NCBI GenBank assembly: GCA_963575745.1
Contig: CAUYUJ010014172.1
Coordinates: forward strand, 791,001-855,000
DNA from: Prorocentrum cordatum
Lineage: Eukaryota > Sar > Dinophyceae > Prorocentrales > Prorocentraceae
Reading direction: 5' to 3'
DNA: 64,000 bases
Part shown: piece by piece, positions 24,001 through 34,870 of the stretch
Position numbering within the stretch: the first letter of the stretch is position 1
Layout of the letters: the number at the start of each line of letters is the position of its first letter
Program-made: the position numbers and the translations under genes
Notes under the pieces: model-generated
Databases searched by the model: none
What the model was told of the DNA's origin: nothing
Seen by the model: the letters and a program-made list of their open reading frames with translations, nothing else

Positions 24001-25577
24001 TATCCCTTTCTAAAAACAGAATAGACTCTACCCCCCCCCGGGCGTTATCCGTTCCCCTTTCGGGTATGTAAATCATATATAAGTCACAGTCTGACCACAT
24101 GTCCATCCTAAACATGAAACTACAATATCCCAGGGGGGCTGGTAACAATCCCCCTGAGGTTTCCTGGTAAAAAAGAAAACGATACGCGGGGACATCTGTT
24201 GTTCGAACATAACAATTGTTCACAAATCCCTTGCAAAAAAACGGGACGCGAAGTGCACACGCGCGCGTCGCCGCGCGCGCATGCCGAAATCCTCCAAAAA
24301 CCTTCGGGGACGGACGGATTTCGCAGTCGAGTTTCCAAAACAAATATACAAAAGCACAGGGTTTCGCAACACTGATTCGCTAAACAAAACTTCCGCGCGA
24401 GATCTTGCGAAACCTTAAGAAAACCCATAGCTTTTCGAGATTTTCGCAAAATGCTACCAAACGGGCTTCGCGCGCGCATGTCGAAATATGTCGAACGCCC
24501 TGGCGCGTGTGCCGTCGCGAGAATCCTCTGCAAGAAATGGGACGAAGTGCAGACGCACGCGTCGTCGCGCGCGTATGCCGAAATCCTTCAGAACCCATCG
24601 GCTTCGGAAGGATTTCAACATCGTGTGTCCAAAAAACCTACAAAACCACAAGGTTTCGCAACACGGAGTTTCAACAAAAGCGTGCGCGCGCGCTCTTGCG
24701 TCGTCGTCGTCGTCGCCGTCCTCCCTCCTCCCGCGTCGTCGTCGTCGTCGCCTACGTCGTCCTCTGTCGTTCCTCGTGTTCGTCGCCGTCGTCCTGGTTG
24801 GCGTCGTGGTCGTTTCCGTCGTCGTTGTCGCCGTGGTCGTCCTTCCTCCTCCTCTCTCGTCGTCGTCGTCGTCCGTCGTCGGCGTCTCGTCGTCGTCCCT
24901 CCTATTTCGTCGCCTTCGTCGTCGTCGTCGTCGTCGTTGTCGTCGTCGTCTTCCCTCCTCCCTCGTCGTTGTCGTCGTCGGCGTCGCCGTCCTTCCTCCT
25001 TCTTCGTCGTTCGCGTCGTCGCCGTCCTCCCTCCTCCCTCGTCGTTGTCGTCGTGTCGTCGTTGTCGCCGTCGTCGTCCTCCCTCCTCCTTCGTCGTCGT
25101 CTTCGTTGGCGGCGTCGTCGTCGTTTTCGTCGTCGTCGTCGGCGTCGGCGTCGTCGTCGCCTTCGTCGTCGTCGACGTCGGCGTCGTCGTCGTCGCCGCC
25201 GTCGTCGTCGTCGTCGGCGTCGTTGACGTCGTCGTCGTCATCATCGGTGTCTTCGTTGTCGTCGTCGTCGGCGTCGTCATCGTCGTCGTCGTTGTCATCG
25301 TCGTCGTCGGCGTCGGCGTCGTCGTCGTCGTCGTCGGTGTCGTCGTCGTCGTCGTTGTCGGCGTCGTCGAAGTCGTTTGGGACGTCGTCGGTGTCGTCGT
25401 ACTCGTTGTCGGCGGCGTTGTCGTCGTTGTCGCTGTCGTCGTCGGCGCCGCTGTCGCTGCCAAGTGCCATTTGGTACCCACCGTCACGGTCTTCAGAGAT
25501 TTTGCAAACCAAGTTGCGGGTGGGTGGGTGGGATGTTTGCGCGAGCAGTGGAGTTGACAACTTCAAGTTCGGCATGT
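24001..25577. repeat. array unit 7
   Basis: (a) at 24181, CGT core 24698-25460, (d) at 25470-25577. Confidence 0.8.
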
Positions 25578-26291
25578 GAATTCTCCTTTCTAAAAGATTA
25601 ATAGATTCTACCCCCCCCCGGACTTATCGGTCCCCCCTGGGATAACGCGAGTTCATACATATTCTGCACACTCGTCCATCCTAAAGATGAAATCATACCA
25701 TCCCAGCCAAACCGGGTTCCCCCCCCTGAGGTTCCATTGTGAAACACACTATGCGGTGACATTTGTTGCTCTAACATAAGACTTGTTCGCGAACCACTTG
25801 CAAAAAGAATGACGAAGTGCACACGCGCGCGTCGTCGCGCGCGCATGCCGAAATCCTTCAAAAACCTTCGCGCCCTGAGAAACTTCAAAATTGAATTTCC
25901 GAAAAACATGCAAAAACACAAGATTTCGCAACACTGGTTTGCTAAAGAAGCTTCCGCGCGAGCTCTTGCGAAACCTTGAGAAAACCCATAGCTTTTTCGA
26001 GAATTTCGCAAAATGCTACCAAACGGGCTTCGCGCGCGCATGTTTAAATCTGTCGAACGCCCTTGCGCGTGTGCCGTCGCGAGAATCCTCTGCAAGAAAT
26101 GGGACGAAGTGCAGACGCGCGCGAAGTCCCGCGCGTATGCCGAAATCCTTCGAAACCCATCGGCTTCGGAAGGATTTCAACATCGTGTGCCCCAAAACCT
26201 ACAAAAACACAAGGTCTCGCAACACGGATTTTCAACAAAAGCGTGCGCGCGCGCTCTTGCGTCGTCGTCGTCGTCGTCGTCCTCTCTCCTC

Positions 26292-26333
<42 letters not shown>

Positions 26334-26479
26334 GGTCTTCTGTCTTTCCTCGTCGTCGTCGTCGTCGTCGTCGTCTTGGCGTCGTCGTCGCTTCCGTCGT
26401 CGTTGTCGCCGTGGTCGTCCTTCCTCCCTCGTCGTCTTCGTCGGCGTCTCGTCGTTGTCCCTCCTATTTCGTCGCCGTT

Positions 26480-26511
<32 letters not shown>

Positions 26512-27055
26512 GGTCTTCACTCCTCCCTCGTCGTTATCCTCCTCCCTCGTCGTCGTCGTCGTCCGTCGTCGGCGTCTCGTCGTCGTCCCTCCTATTTCGT
26601 CGCCGTCGTCGTCTTCGTCGTCGTTGTCGTCGTCGTCGTCTTCCGTCTTCCCTCCTCCCTCGTCGTCTTCGTCGTCGGCGTCGCCGTCCTTCCTCCTTCT
26701 TTGTCGTTCGCGTCGTCGCCGTCTTCCCTCCTCCATCGTCGTTGTCGTCGTTGTCGCCGTCGTCGTTTTTTCTTCTCCCTCGTCGTCGTCTCCGTTGGCG
26801 ACGTCGTCGTCGTCGTCTTCGTCGTCGTCGTCGTCGGCGTCGTCATCCTCTTCGTCGACGTCGACGTCGGCGGTGTCGTCGTAGTCGGTGTCTGCGGCGC
26901 CGTCGTCGTCGTTGTCGCTGTCGTCGTCGGTGTCGTGGCCAAGCGTCATGTGGTTCCTACCGTCCTTGTTTCAAGAAGTCTTGCGACCAAGTTGCGGGTG
27001 GGAGGGTGGGATGTTTGCACGAGCAGTAGAGAGGACAGCTTCAAGACGGTCAAAG
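25578..27055. repeat. array unit 8
   Basis: (a) at 25747, CGT core 26259-26940 with an internal repeat of its CCTCCCTCGTCG segments, (d) at 26950-27050. The array ends here. Confidence 0.8.
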
Positions 27056-27154
27056 CGAATTGCACCACACAGATTCCACAACAAACATTCTAGAAACACA
27101 TGTTGTTTTACATTATGGCCTCGCAGAGCGAATGTTTTTGGAACCACGGCCTCG

Positions 27155-27925
27155 AAGTACCATCGGGACATCCATCGGGACAACCATCAGGAAAACAATC
27201 AGGACAACCATCGAGACAACCATCGGAATAGCCATCGTGACAACCATCGGGTCAAACATCGGGACAAGCATAGGGACAACAATCGGGACACCCATAGGGA
27301 CAACCACTGGGACAAATCTCGAAACAACCATCGGGATAACGATCGGGACAACCATAGGGACAACCATCGGGACACCCATCGGAAAAACCACTGGGACAAG
27401 CAGCGTGACAAACATCGGGATAACCATGGGGACATTTAGCGCGACAGCCATAGGGAAAACCATCGGGACAACCATCGGGACATCCATCGAGATAACAACT
27501 GGGACACCCATCGAGACGACCATCGGGACAACCATCGTCGGAACGTCCATCCGGACAACCGTCGGGACAACAACCAGGAGCACCCAACCAGGCCCAACCA
27601 GGACAACCATCGGGACAACCATCGGGACAACCATCGGGGCAACATCGGGACAACCGTTGGGACAACCATCGGGACAACCATCGGGACAACCATCGAGACA
27701 ACCACTAGGACACCCATCGGGGCAACCATCTGGACAACCATCGTCGGGACACCCATCCGGACAATCGCCGGGATAACTACCAGGAACACCCAACCAGGAC
27801 AACCATCGGGACAACCATCGGAACAACCATCGGGGCAACCATCGGGACAACTATCAGGGCAACCTTTGGGACTACCATAGTCGGGACATCCGTCGGGACA
27901 TCCATCGGGACAAGCACCATGATGT
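27155..27925. repeat. 12-bp minisatellite ACCATCGGGACA
   Basis: About 64 copies of ACCATCGGGACA with point variants and a few inserts (for example the CAGGAGCACCCAACCAGGCC segment near 27570, which recurs near 27780). The 12-base period keeps frames open on both strands. Confidence 0.95.
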
Positions 27926-27929
27926 ATCC

Positions 27930-30060
27930 CTCCAATTGATGCTCAACCAAATGGCGCACCCTTCCCGTGTGACCTTAAGGGGGCGCATCCCTTCCGAGAA
28001 AGTCCCCCCCTCTGCACTCGAGAAGGCCGCCTCCCTCGCTCGGACCCCCACGCGGTCGCACTCGAATGGAGATCTTTCGACTCCCCCGCCGCCTCTCGCG
28101 CCAGAGGCTGCCCGCCAGCGGGCGCACGGTGGCCGTCAAGACCTTCGCCGCCGCGGCGGCGTCGCCGCCGCCGCCGCCCGCCTTCCACGGCTTGTTGGCG
28201 AGGCGCCGGCGGCGAGGCGCAGGCGGCCCGGGAGTGCGGCCCTCGCAGCCCAGTTCGTGCCACAGCGCTGCGCCTGCCGGAGCATTTCTTTGTGTGTGCG
28301 CGCGCGGGAACGGTAGTGCATACATCTTCGACGCCTCGGCGGCGCTCCGAGCGGCAAGCGCGGGTAGCACAGGGGGGCTTGAAGCCCCTCCCGGGCCCTC
28401 CCAGACTGACGGGAGCCTGGGCCCTGCCAAACTGACGGGAAAAACCGCGCGATCCCCCCAAAAAAGACGACTCTGGCGTTCGGGGGTGGTGGGTATCGGC
28501 CGACGTTTCCGCCCGCGTCCGGGTCGGAAAAGCACGCGGCAGGTTTCTGTCATGACGGCGTGGGTGCTGGTGTCTGTCACTGCGTGAATATTTCAGTCCT
28601 TACCGGACTCCGCTGTTGGGATCCTCTGGTGCCTTCACTCTTGCAACTCGCGCCCGCTCTGCCGCTGCGCACGCGCGTGCGTATGTGGGAGGGGGGGGCA
28701 GGCGAGTGCAAGGGTCTCAGAGAGGATACAGCCGCGAAGGCTGGCAGGTGGTGCCCGTAGGCCTTAAGGACCACACGCGCTGGTTATCATGGAAGTGGAG
28801 GTGCTCACAAGTCCTGCAGTAACCAGCCCTGGGAGTGTTCAGAGGCACTGTGATGGTCGTAGGCGCTGTGGTGGAAGGTCCGCGGCGGCCGCAAAAGTTG
28901 CGGTGCTCACAGGCACAGTGGCGCTCGGAGGCGCTGTAGCGCTCACGAATGGCGCCAGCAGGCACAGAGGTGCTTAGACGCACTGCAGTGTACAGGCACC
29001 ATGGTGACCACACGCGCGGTGGTGACGATATGCCCCTTTGTGCTCCCAGGCATTAATGGCTTGACCAATACCTGTCCTGGGCCTCTCCCAACGGTCTACC
29101 CTGCTCAGTTTTCCGAGCCGCGCCCAGCCGTGGCGACGAGAGGCCCCGAAAGGCCTGGAACGTCTCTGGAGTTCCAGGCCCGAAGGTCCCCCAGCCAGTG
29201 GGGCCCAGAGGTCCACTTGCAGGAACCTCTCCTCTCCGGAGGCCCCCGCGAAGCACCTCGATCCAGAAAGAGCACATGTCCCGATCGAGATCTCGATCCT
29301 CCCGCCTCCCATCAGCGACGCGCACAAGGGAGAGGGGCGAGAGGGGCGGCCCTCCGAGTGAGGCGGGGGGGGCTCCTGGAAGGCGGGAGCCTACATCCAA
29401 GAAGGGCCCAGAGGCTTCCGAGAAGCCCCGCCCCCGAAGAAATCCCCGTGACCCGTGGCCTTCCACGCCGGCAGCCCGCCCTCGGGCCACCCACCCCCCT
29501 GTGCGCGCAGCCGGCCTCCCCTCGAGCGTCCACCAGGAACGAAACCGCCGCGGCGCCTGCGGCGCGCGACGAGAGTGGCCCTGCCTCCGCCGCCTCGGCG
29601 GCGGGCGCGGGCGAGACGGCCGCGGTGGCAGCCTCCTCCTCCGCCTCCGACGCGCCCCGCTGCGGGGCGCAGAACGGCCACGCGGTCGTGGGCGCGCCGG
29701 CCGCGGACGCGCCGGCCGCGGTGGCAGCCAGCCGCTCCTCCCCCGCCTCGAGGACACGCAAGAGTGACCCCAGGCAAGAGTGACCCCAGGCAAGAGTGAC
29801 CAAATTCACGCGTGGCCCTGGGGGGCCGCGGGCAGGCCGAATCCAAGCGCGCGGGCCAGAGCGGGACCCCTGGGAGCCCACGCCGAAGGTCACTGCGGCG
29901 AAAGATCACTCTCACGTATGCCCATCCGCCTCCGACGCGCCCTGCTGCGGGGCGCAGAACGGCCACGCGGGCGCCGGCATCGGGAAGTAGACCTCACGGC
30001 GCCCCGGCGCCAGCCGCGCGGCAAGCAGGGAGGATCACGACGAAAACAAGGACGGGGATT
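27930..30060. other. no gene recognised; GC-rich with local duplications
   Basis: Translations are Arg/Pro/Ala rich on both strands with no motif. A segment of about 40 bases containing GCTGCGGGGCGCAGAACGGC is present at 29646 and again at 29929. A 16-base unit GAGTGACCCCAGGCAA is repeated three times at 29760-29800. GAGGCGCTGT-type units occur around 28840-28990. The segment at 29098-29145 is shared with 8800-8845. Confidence 0.5.
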
Positions 30061-30064
30061 ACAA

Positions 30065-30215
30065 GGATGACGGAAGCAACCACGACGACAACGACGACAA
30101 CGACGACGCCGACGACGACGACGACGCGTCGGACGAGAACGAGGGGGAGGGAAGAGGAGGAGGAGAAGGAGGAGGAGGAGGAGGAGGAGGAGAAGGATGA
30201 TGAGGAGGAGGAGGA
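30065..30215. repeat. (GAC)n then (GAG)n tract
   Basis: ACGACGACG-type sequence to about 30130, then GAGGAGGA to 30215, with one GATGAT interruption. Confidence 0.9.
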
Positions 30216-30401
30216 GGGGAGCCGCGATCGCCCGATCCCGCACCCATTTGCCCCACAGGGGGGCCGAGGCGGCGGCCAGCGCGGCCTTCACAGGCCACTC
30301 AGACCCGCAAATTTCGACACCAGCTCTCATCGCGACCGACCCGGGCCGCGACCACCACTACTACTACAACACGCAGCGGTGCCGCAGTCCCGCCTGGCAG
30401 A

Positions 30402-32385
30402 GGAGACTTCGGCGGCAACGGGCTGACGCCCGCTTTCTACTACGGCTTCACGCAGCGCGGAAGCGACTTCAAGCATATCTCGGCGCGCAGCAATCACCGC
30501 GCCACCCACCACGACATCCACCACACACTCCAGTAACGGTAGCACCGTGCAAACGGTAGCACGGTGGCAATCAACATTGAACCGTACTCCGAACACGAGA
30601 CCAGACCACCTACGCGATCTGCTACACCTGCGATCGGCGCAGGTTTAGACAAGTGGAGGAACGACACATGGAAAGCACCACGGGCAGCCCAGCACTCCGA
30701 CGCCTACTGGAACAAAGGCACTAACGGCAAAGGCAACGGCAAGAACGGCGAAGGATAGGGCAGCTTCCCCAAGCCGTACGACGACCACATCGACAACAAC
30801 CACATCCAGCAGGGAGGCAAGCAGAAAGACAATAAGGGTAAGTTGAAGCATCAGTCCCAACAGAAGAAGGACTCCCCTGTCAAGAAGAAGGAGCGGGAGG
30901 ACAACCAGAACTACAACGACCACATCGCCAGGACCATCGACAACGTCATGCCCATGCGCAAGGTCTGCGCTACCAGAAAGCCCGACTTGGAGACACCACC
31001 AAACGACCCCAAGCTCAGAGAAGAGTGGAAGAAGCTCCAGGTCACAGAGCAACAGTAGGCAGCCGCGGCCATCACCAAGAACAGCGCTGCTGGGCTCCAG
31101 ACCACTGACGCCGAGACCCGCATCGCCTTCGTCAAAGCCACGATCATCAGCAGCATGCCGCTCGAACGACAAGCCAAAAAAAACGAACGCACCAAGGAGG
31201 TCATGGAGGACAACTTTGAGCACACCGAGGTGCACCACGAGGAGGTGGGGTTCGACCTGAACATGCTGAATAGGAAAATCGCCGAACTCCACTCCATCAG
31301 GAGGGACATCCAGAGACTACGCCTAAAATAACACAGGTTCCGCCGACGACGAGGCGGACCCATCCCACAAAGCCGGATAATCGAGAAGGGCGGCACCACT
31401 GGCTCTGTGGAGACAGACAAGGGTCGGGAAGTCAACCGAGGGATAGGACACGACGTTCAGATCAACGAGAAGGAGACCAAGGCAAAGTTCGACACCCTCA
31501 ACAAGACAGACAACAAGCTGGAAACCGCACGTGAAAGACGCAGAACGAGCACAACAGAGACGAAAGGAGGGGTTCGCCGCCGCAATGACCACACACGATT
31601 AGAAGCCAAACTCCACGGCGCCGAGGCAGAAACGGGAAGCATCAGGAAGGCCAACCTCGACCTGCAGAAAAACAGACTACCACCAGAGAGGAGGACATAC
31701 ATCTTGGACATCGAGAACCAACTGAAGAAGGCACAGCACCAGCTCAAGCACCACGAGCACGAACCCAACGCCATGCAGCAACATATCCAACTGGCAGAGG
31801 AGACAGCAGCCGAAGGGGACGCTTTGAAGGAGGCAGAGCACCGCATTTCGACAATGGAGGCCCATAGATTCAACAAATTTAACGAGCAAGCAGAGCTCCG
31901 CAAGCACAGGGTCAGCACCGACAACATGCTCTGCAAGCCACACGTCGAAATGCAAGCCCGTGAAAGACGCATGGAGGCCGCTTTCCAACAACAAGTCACT
32001 GAGATCGAGACGCAGGTGCGAACCGGAGACGCCGAACAAGCCCAACAACATGAACAACAATTGAGCATGGCAATCACGTGAATTGACAAGCACCAGGAGC
32101 AGGCACTGCAACATGCAGCTCAAGCAGAAGGTCAACTCCAACTCCTTCTACAGCGAGCAGAGACCCGCTGCTGCCAGCAAAGCAAAGCCGACCCGGCGGA
32201 CATCGACATGTACAAGCAAAAAGAAGCAACATGGAGGGAATAGAATGGCACCCGTCAGAAACGTACTAAGGAGGCCCACCAGGAGTACTTCTACGCCCAG
32301 CAAGCCGCCGCTCATTCACGACAGCGCCTGTCACAAGCCGACACGCTCGACAAGCTCGAAAAGGCGCTGCCTTCCGTGACGCAGC
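30402..32385 (+). pseudogene. decayed coiled-coil ORF, retroelement gag-like
   Basis: A single plus-strand frame stays coding-like for about 2.0 kb with no frameshift but seven in-frame stops: TAA 30534, TAG 30540, TAG 30756, TAG 31056, TAA 31329, TGA 32079, TAG 32238. It starts GDFGGNGLTPAFYYGFTQRG. It then has a segment of the type KWRNDTWKAPRAAQHSDAYW with NKGTNGKGNGKNGEG, which resembles Lys/Gly-rich N-terminal ORFs of dinoflagellate non-LTR elements. A long helical Glu/Lys/Gln-rich region follows (AELRKHRVSTDN, KHQEQALQHAAQAEGQ) that looks like a coiled coil. No reverse transcriptase motif was found downstream. The family assignment is an inference from composition. A decayed nuclear multicopy gene is the alternative. 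Confidence 0.5.
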
Positions 32386-32399
32386 GAACAGAGGCCTCC

Positions 32400-33685
32400 A
32401 CGAGTCTCACCATGTCGGATGTGCTCAGATGTCTAGGTCTGAGGCGATGTGTTAGGGGGGGATTGGCAGGGCGACCGTGTCAAACCATCCCCCGGCCTTC
32501 GGTGCGTCCCCCTCGGCTTCGCCTTCTCTCTCCTCCCCTCCCCCTCTCTCCTTCCCTCCGCTCCCTCCTCGTGGGGTGCGTGGGCCAGGAGGTCGGTTTG
32601 GCGGGCGCGCTGTTGATTCCCCAGTTGCCGAGCGGCCGCGTCAGGGGCAACGCTCCCCTCTGGGGGTACGGCTAACTCACGCCCTCCTGCGCGAGGGCGC
32701 ATCCTATTATATTTTCGCGAGGGGATGGAACTTGTGCCGTCCTGTTGGGGTGCTGGCGGGCGGTGCCACAGTCTGGTAATTCCTCTCTTATTCATCGGAT
32801 GCAGATTGGGGGGGCGGGACTACTCAAACCTCTCCGGATCCCATGCCGGAAAGAGCGGTTGGGGCTCCGGCCCTTTCCCCCTCGGCATCTGGGGGGCAGG
32901 CCGGGGATGCCCTTGGTCCATGAGATCCGCCATCTGACGTTACATGTTGTTGGGTCTGATTGACTTTGTGCCCATATTGGACCCTATACAGTCGGTTGTG
33001 GCAGTTCGGAGAATCAGGTGCGAGCATCGCCGCTCGCGCTGGCAAACCAACAACCAAAGTAGGATGTGGTGTGATGCCTCAGTGGTTCTGTGCCGGCGTG
33101 TCTCATAAGATTCGTTCGTGGCTCCTGTGCACAGACACGCAGAAATAATGAAGCGCGGTTCCTACCACGTATTGTGCTTAAGTTGGGGCATAACGGTGTC
33201 ACGGCCTGTGCTCTTCCCGCGGCTCCCCCCTCCCCGGTTCCAGCGTTGTGGACAATCCGTCTCGGGCGGTCGTATAGCCGCGCTGCCGGGCCGAGGGCCA
33301 AAGCGACTACGATGGCCTCTACGACGGACCAAGGAGCAAACACTCTGTTGCGCCCGGCACCGGATCCCTTCAGCTGCCTTCTCCCCAAACCCCCACGCAG
33401 CGGGGGACGCTCCTGGAACACAGAGCGACAGGCGGGCTGGGTCGTGAGGGTGGCCGAAGCGGAGCAGTCATCAATTACCCGAGACAGCAGCTGTTGAGCT
33501 GTGCTTTGGGGTGGGTGTTGGGATCGTTGGCGCTGTCTGGGGTCTCGCTCGGGCCAGTGGCTCTGCTTCGTCCACTTCCGTGGGGGTTTTCTTTCCTCAA
33601 TCTCTCGGTCTGGAGTCCGGTGCGCCGTCTCGAAGGTTTTTCCTTCGCGCTGGGGTGCAATATAATTCTTCTCCGTCGACTTCCA
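32400..33685. other. spacer between two decayed frames, no gene recognised
   Basis: C/T-rich at 32510-32580. The rest is of mixed composition with short frames of no recognisable family. If the two flanking frames belong to one element, this would be its internal spacer. Confidence 0.35.
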
Positions 33686-33689
33686 CTTC

Positions 33690-34870
33690 CGGCCCGGGAG
33701 CCGTTCGCGGCCGACAATCCGGAGGACGAGGACGAGGACGAGGCGCTACCGACCGAGATCTCCAGCGACAACGAGGCGATCGTGACCTTCATCCAGCAGC
33801 CAGTCGAGCCAATGCCCTCGCAAGGTTGGACTCAAGGTGCTGCGCAACCTACTCAGACACAAACCGACTGGAGCCAGGGAGGCCGACAACATGACTACTA
33901 CTGTGGCCAGCCATGTACAGTGCGACCACCTGGGCGTTCAACTGCCAGCCGGACAGCAACAACACGGCCCACAGCACCAGCTTGATTCAACGACTCCGAC
34001 ACGCAGCACGCACCCGCCGAACCTGCCACCTGGGAGCCAAGAGTGCGACACTCCGCCCCCAGCTCCACCCAATGCATGGACACCGACATCAATACCACCA
34101 GGACAACGAGATCGTCGTGACACCGACACCGAGACCGACCTGGCATCATCAGTTCCAGTTCAGGCTCAGGCGAAGAAAGCCAGAGACGTCGCAATCCTGG
34201 ACACGCCATCGCCACCGAAGAAGAGGGACGATGACCTCACGACCACCGAAGAGACGAGCAGGCAGGCGCTATCACCCCACAGGGTCTTCCTTGGCACACC
34301 AGAGAGAGGGGCATCTCCACCACCCGAACGCAAGCAAGCAGCCTAAAGAACGAGAGGCTCGAGCGCCAGGAGGACGAGGAGAGCCACCATCGACCCCAGC
34401 GCCCCGATGCAGACCGTCCCATTCCCGGCGGAAGCACCATCCAGCGACGAGGCGGCTCATCTTACCGGAGCCGCATCCTCAGCTGGGTACCGACAACGAC
34501 GCCGCAGCGTGCGACTACTTAAAGCTCACGCCGCTGCCGACGGTGAGTCTGGAGCACCAAGCGACCACGGCGTACACCCCTACTGGCTAACCCCACCAAA
34601 AAGCGGCACGTAACTCGCAAACGTTCCACCCGACACAACCTGCCGGCGTAATCAAATCAGAGGCGCCCCACGGTCCCAACTCCCAGACCACCTCGGGAAC
34701 TACACGGCCGAATACCTGGCACGCATCACCACCGCAAGAGAGTTCGACACAAGGTGCGAATTCCAATTGGGGCCACCGTCAAACGACAAACCACAATGGC
34801 CGCCGATCGGTAACACTGAGTGGCATCAACCAGCCGACGGCGATGTCGAGACTGACATGACATTGGCACG
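33690..34870 (+). pseudogene. decayed acidic and proline-rich coding region
   Basis: Coding-like pieces occur in different plus frames. An acidic start reads ADNPEDEDEDEALPTEISSD. Next come a Gln/Thr-rich piece (QPTQTQTDWSQGGRQHDYYC), a Pro-rich piece (STHPPNLPPGSQECDTPPPA) and a Lys/Asp-rich piece (ARDVAILDTPSPPKKRDDDL). The region ends with IGNTEWHQPADGDVETDM, after which the frame shifts into the next entry. Several frame changes indicate a pseudogene. Confidence 0.35.

Larger units (their letters stand above)
15105..27055. repeat. array of eight complex units, most with a (CGT)n core
   Basis: Each unit has the same order. (e) A block with TCTACCCCCCCCC, GACCACATGTCCATCCTAAA and GGGGGGCCGGTATC. 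(a) A block with GACATTT and TTCTAACATAACACTTG. (b) About 480 bases of diverged subrepeats with GGGACGAAGTGCACACGCGC, ATGCCGAAATCCTTCAAAAA and GGTTTCGCAACAC. (c) A CGT-rich core, usually 520-760 bases. (d) A block with CCGTCACGGTCTT and AAGTTGCGGGTGGGTGGG. Unit lengths are about 1.0-1.85 kb. Long frames through the cores encode poly-Ser/Arg/Val or poly-Asp/Thr and are artefacts. Confidence 0.88.

Noticed and set aside
15393-27093. Frames of 200-440 codons with poly-Ser/Arg/Val or poly-Asp/Thr
   Set aside because: They cross the CGT cores of the array. The short Lys/Arg-rich starts in the (b) block recur in several frames because the block is repeated.
27060-27850. 238-245-codon frames through the ACCATCGGGACA repeat, resembling TIGTTIGT or GCPDGCPD proteins
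   Set aside because: Exact consequence of a 12-bp repeat, open on both strands.
28066-28587. 173-codon plus frame as a gene
   Set aside because: Arg/Pro/Ala-rich GC translation with equally open antisense frames and no motif.
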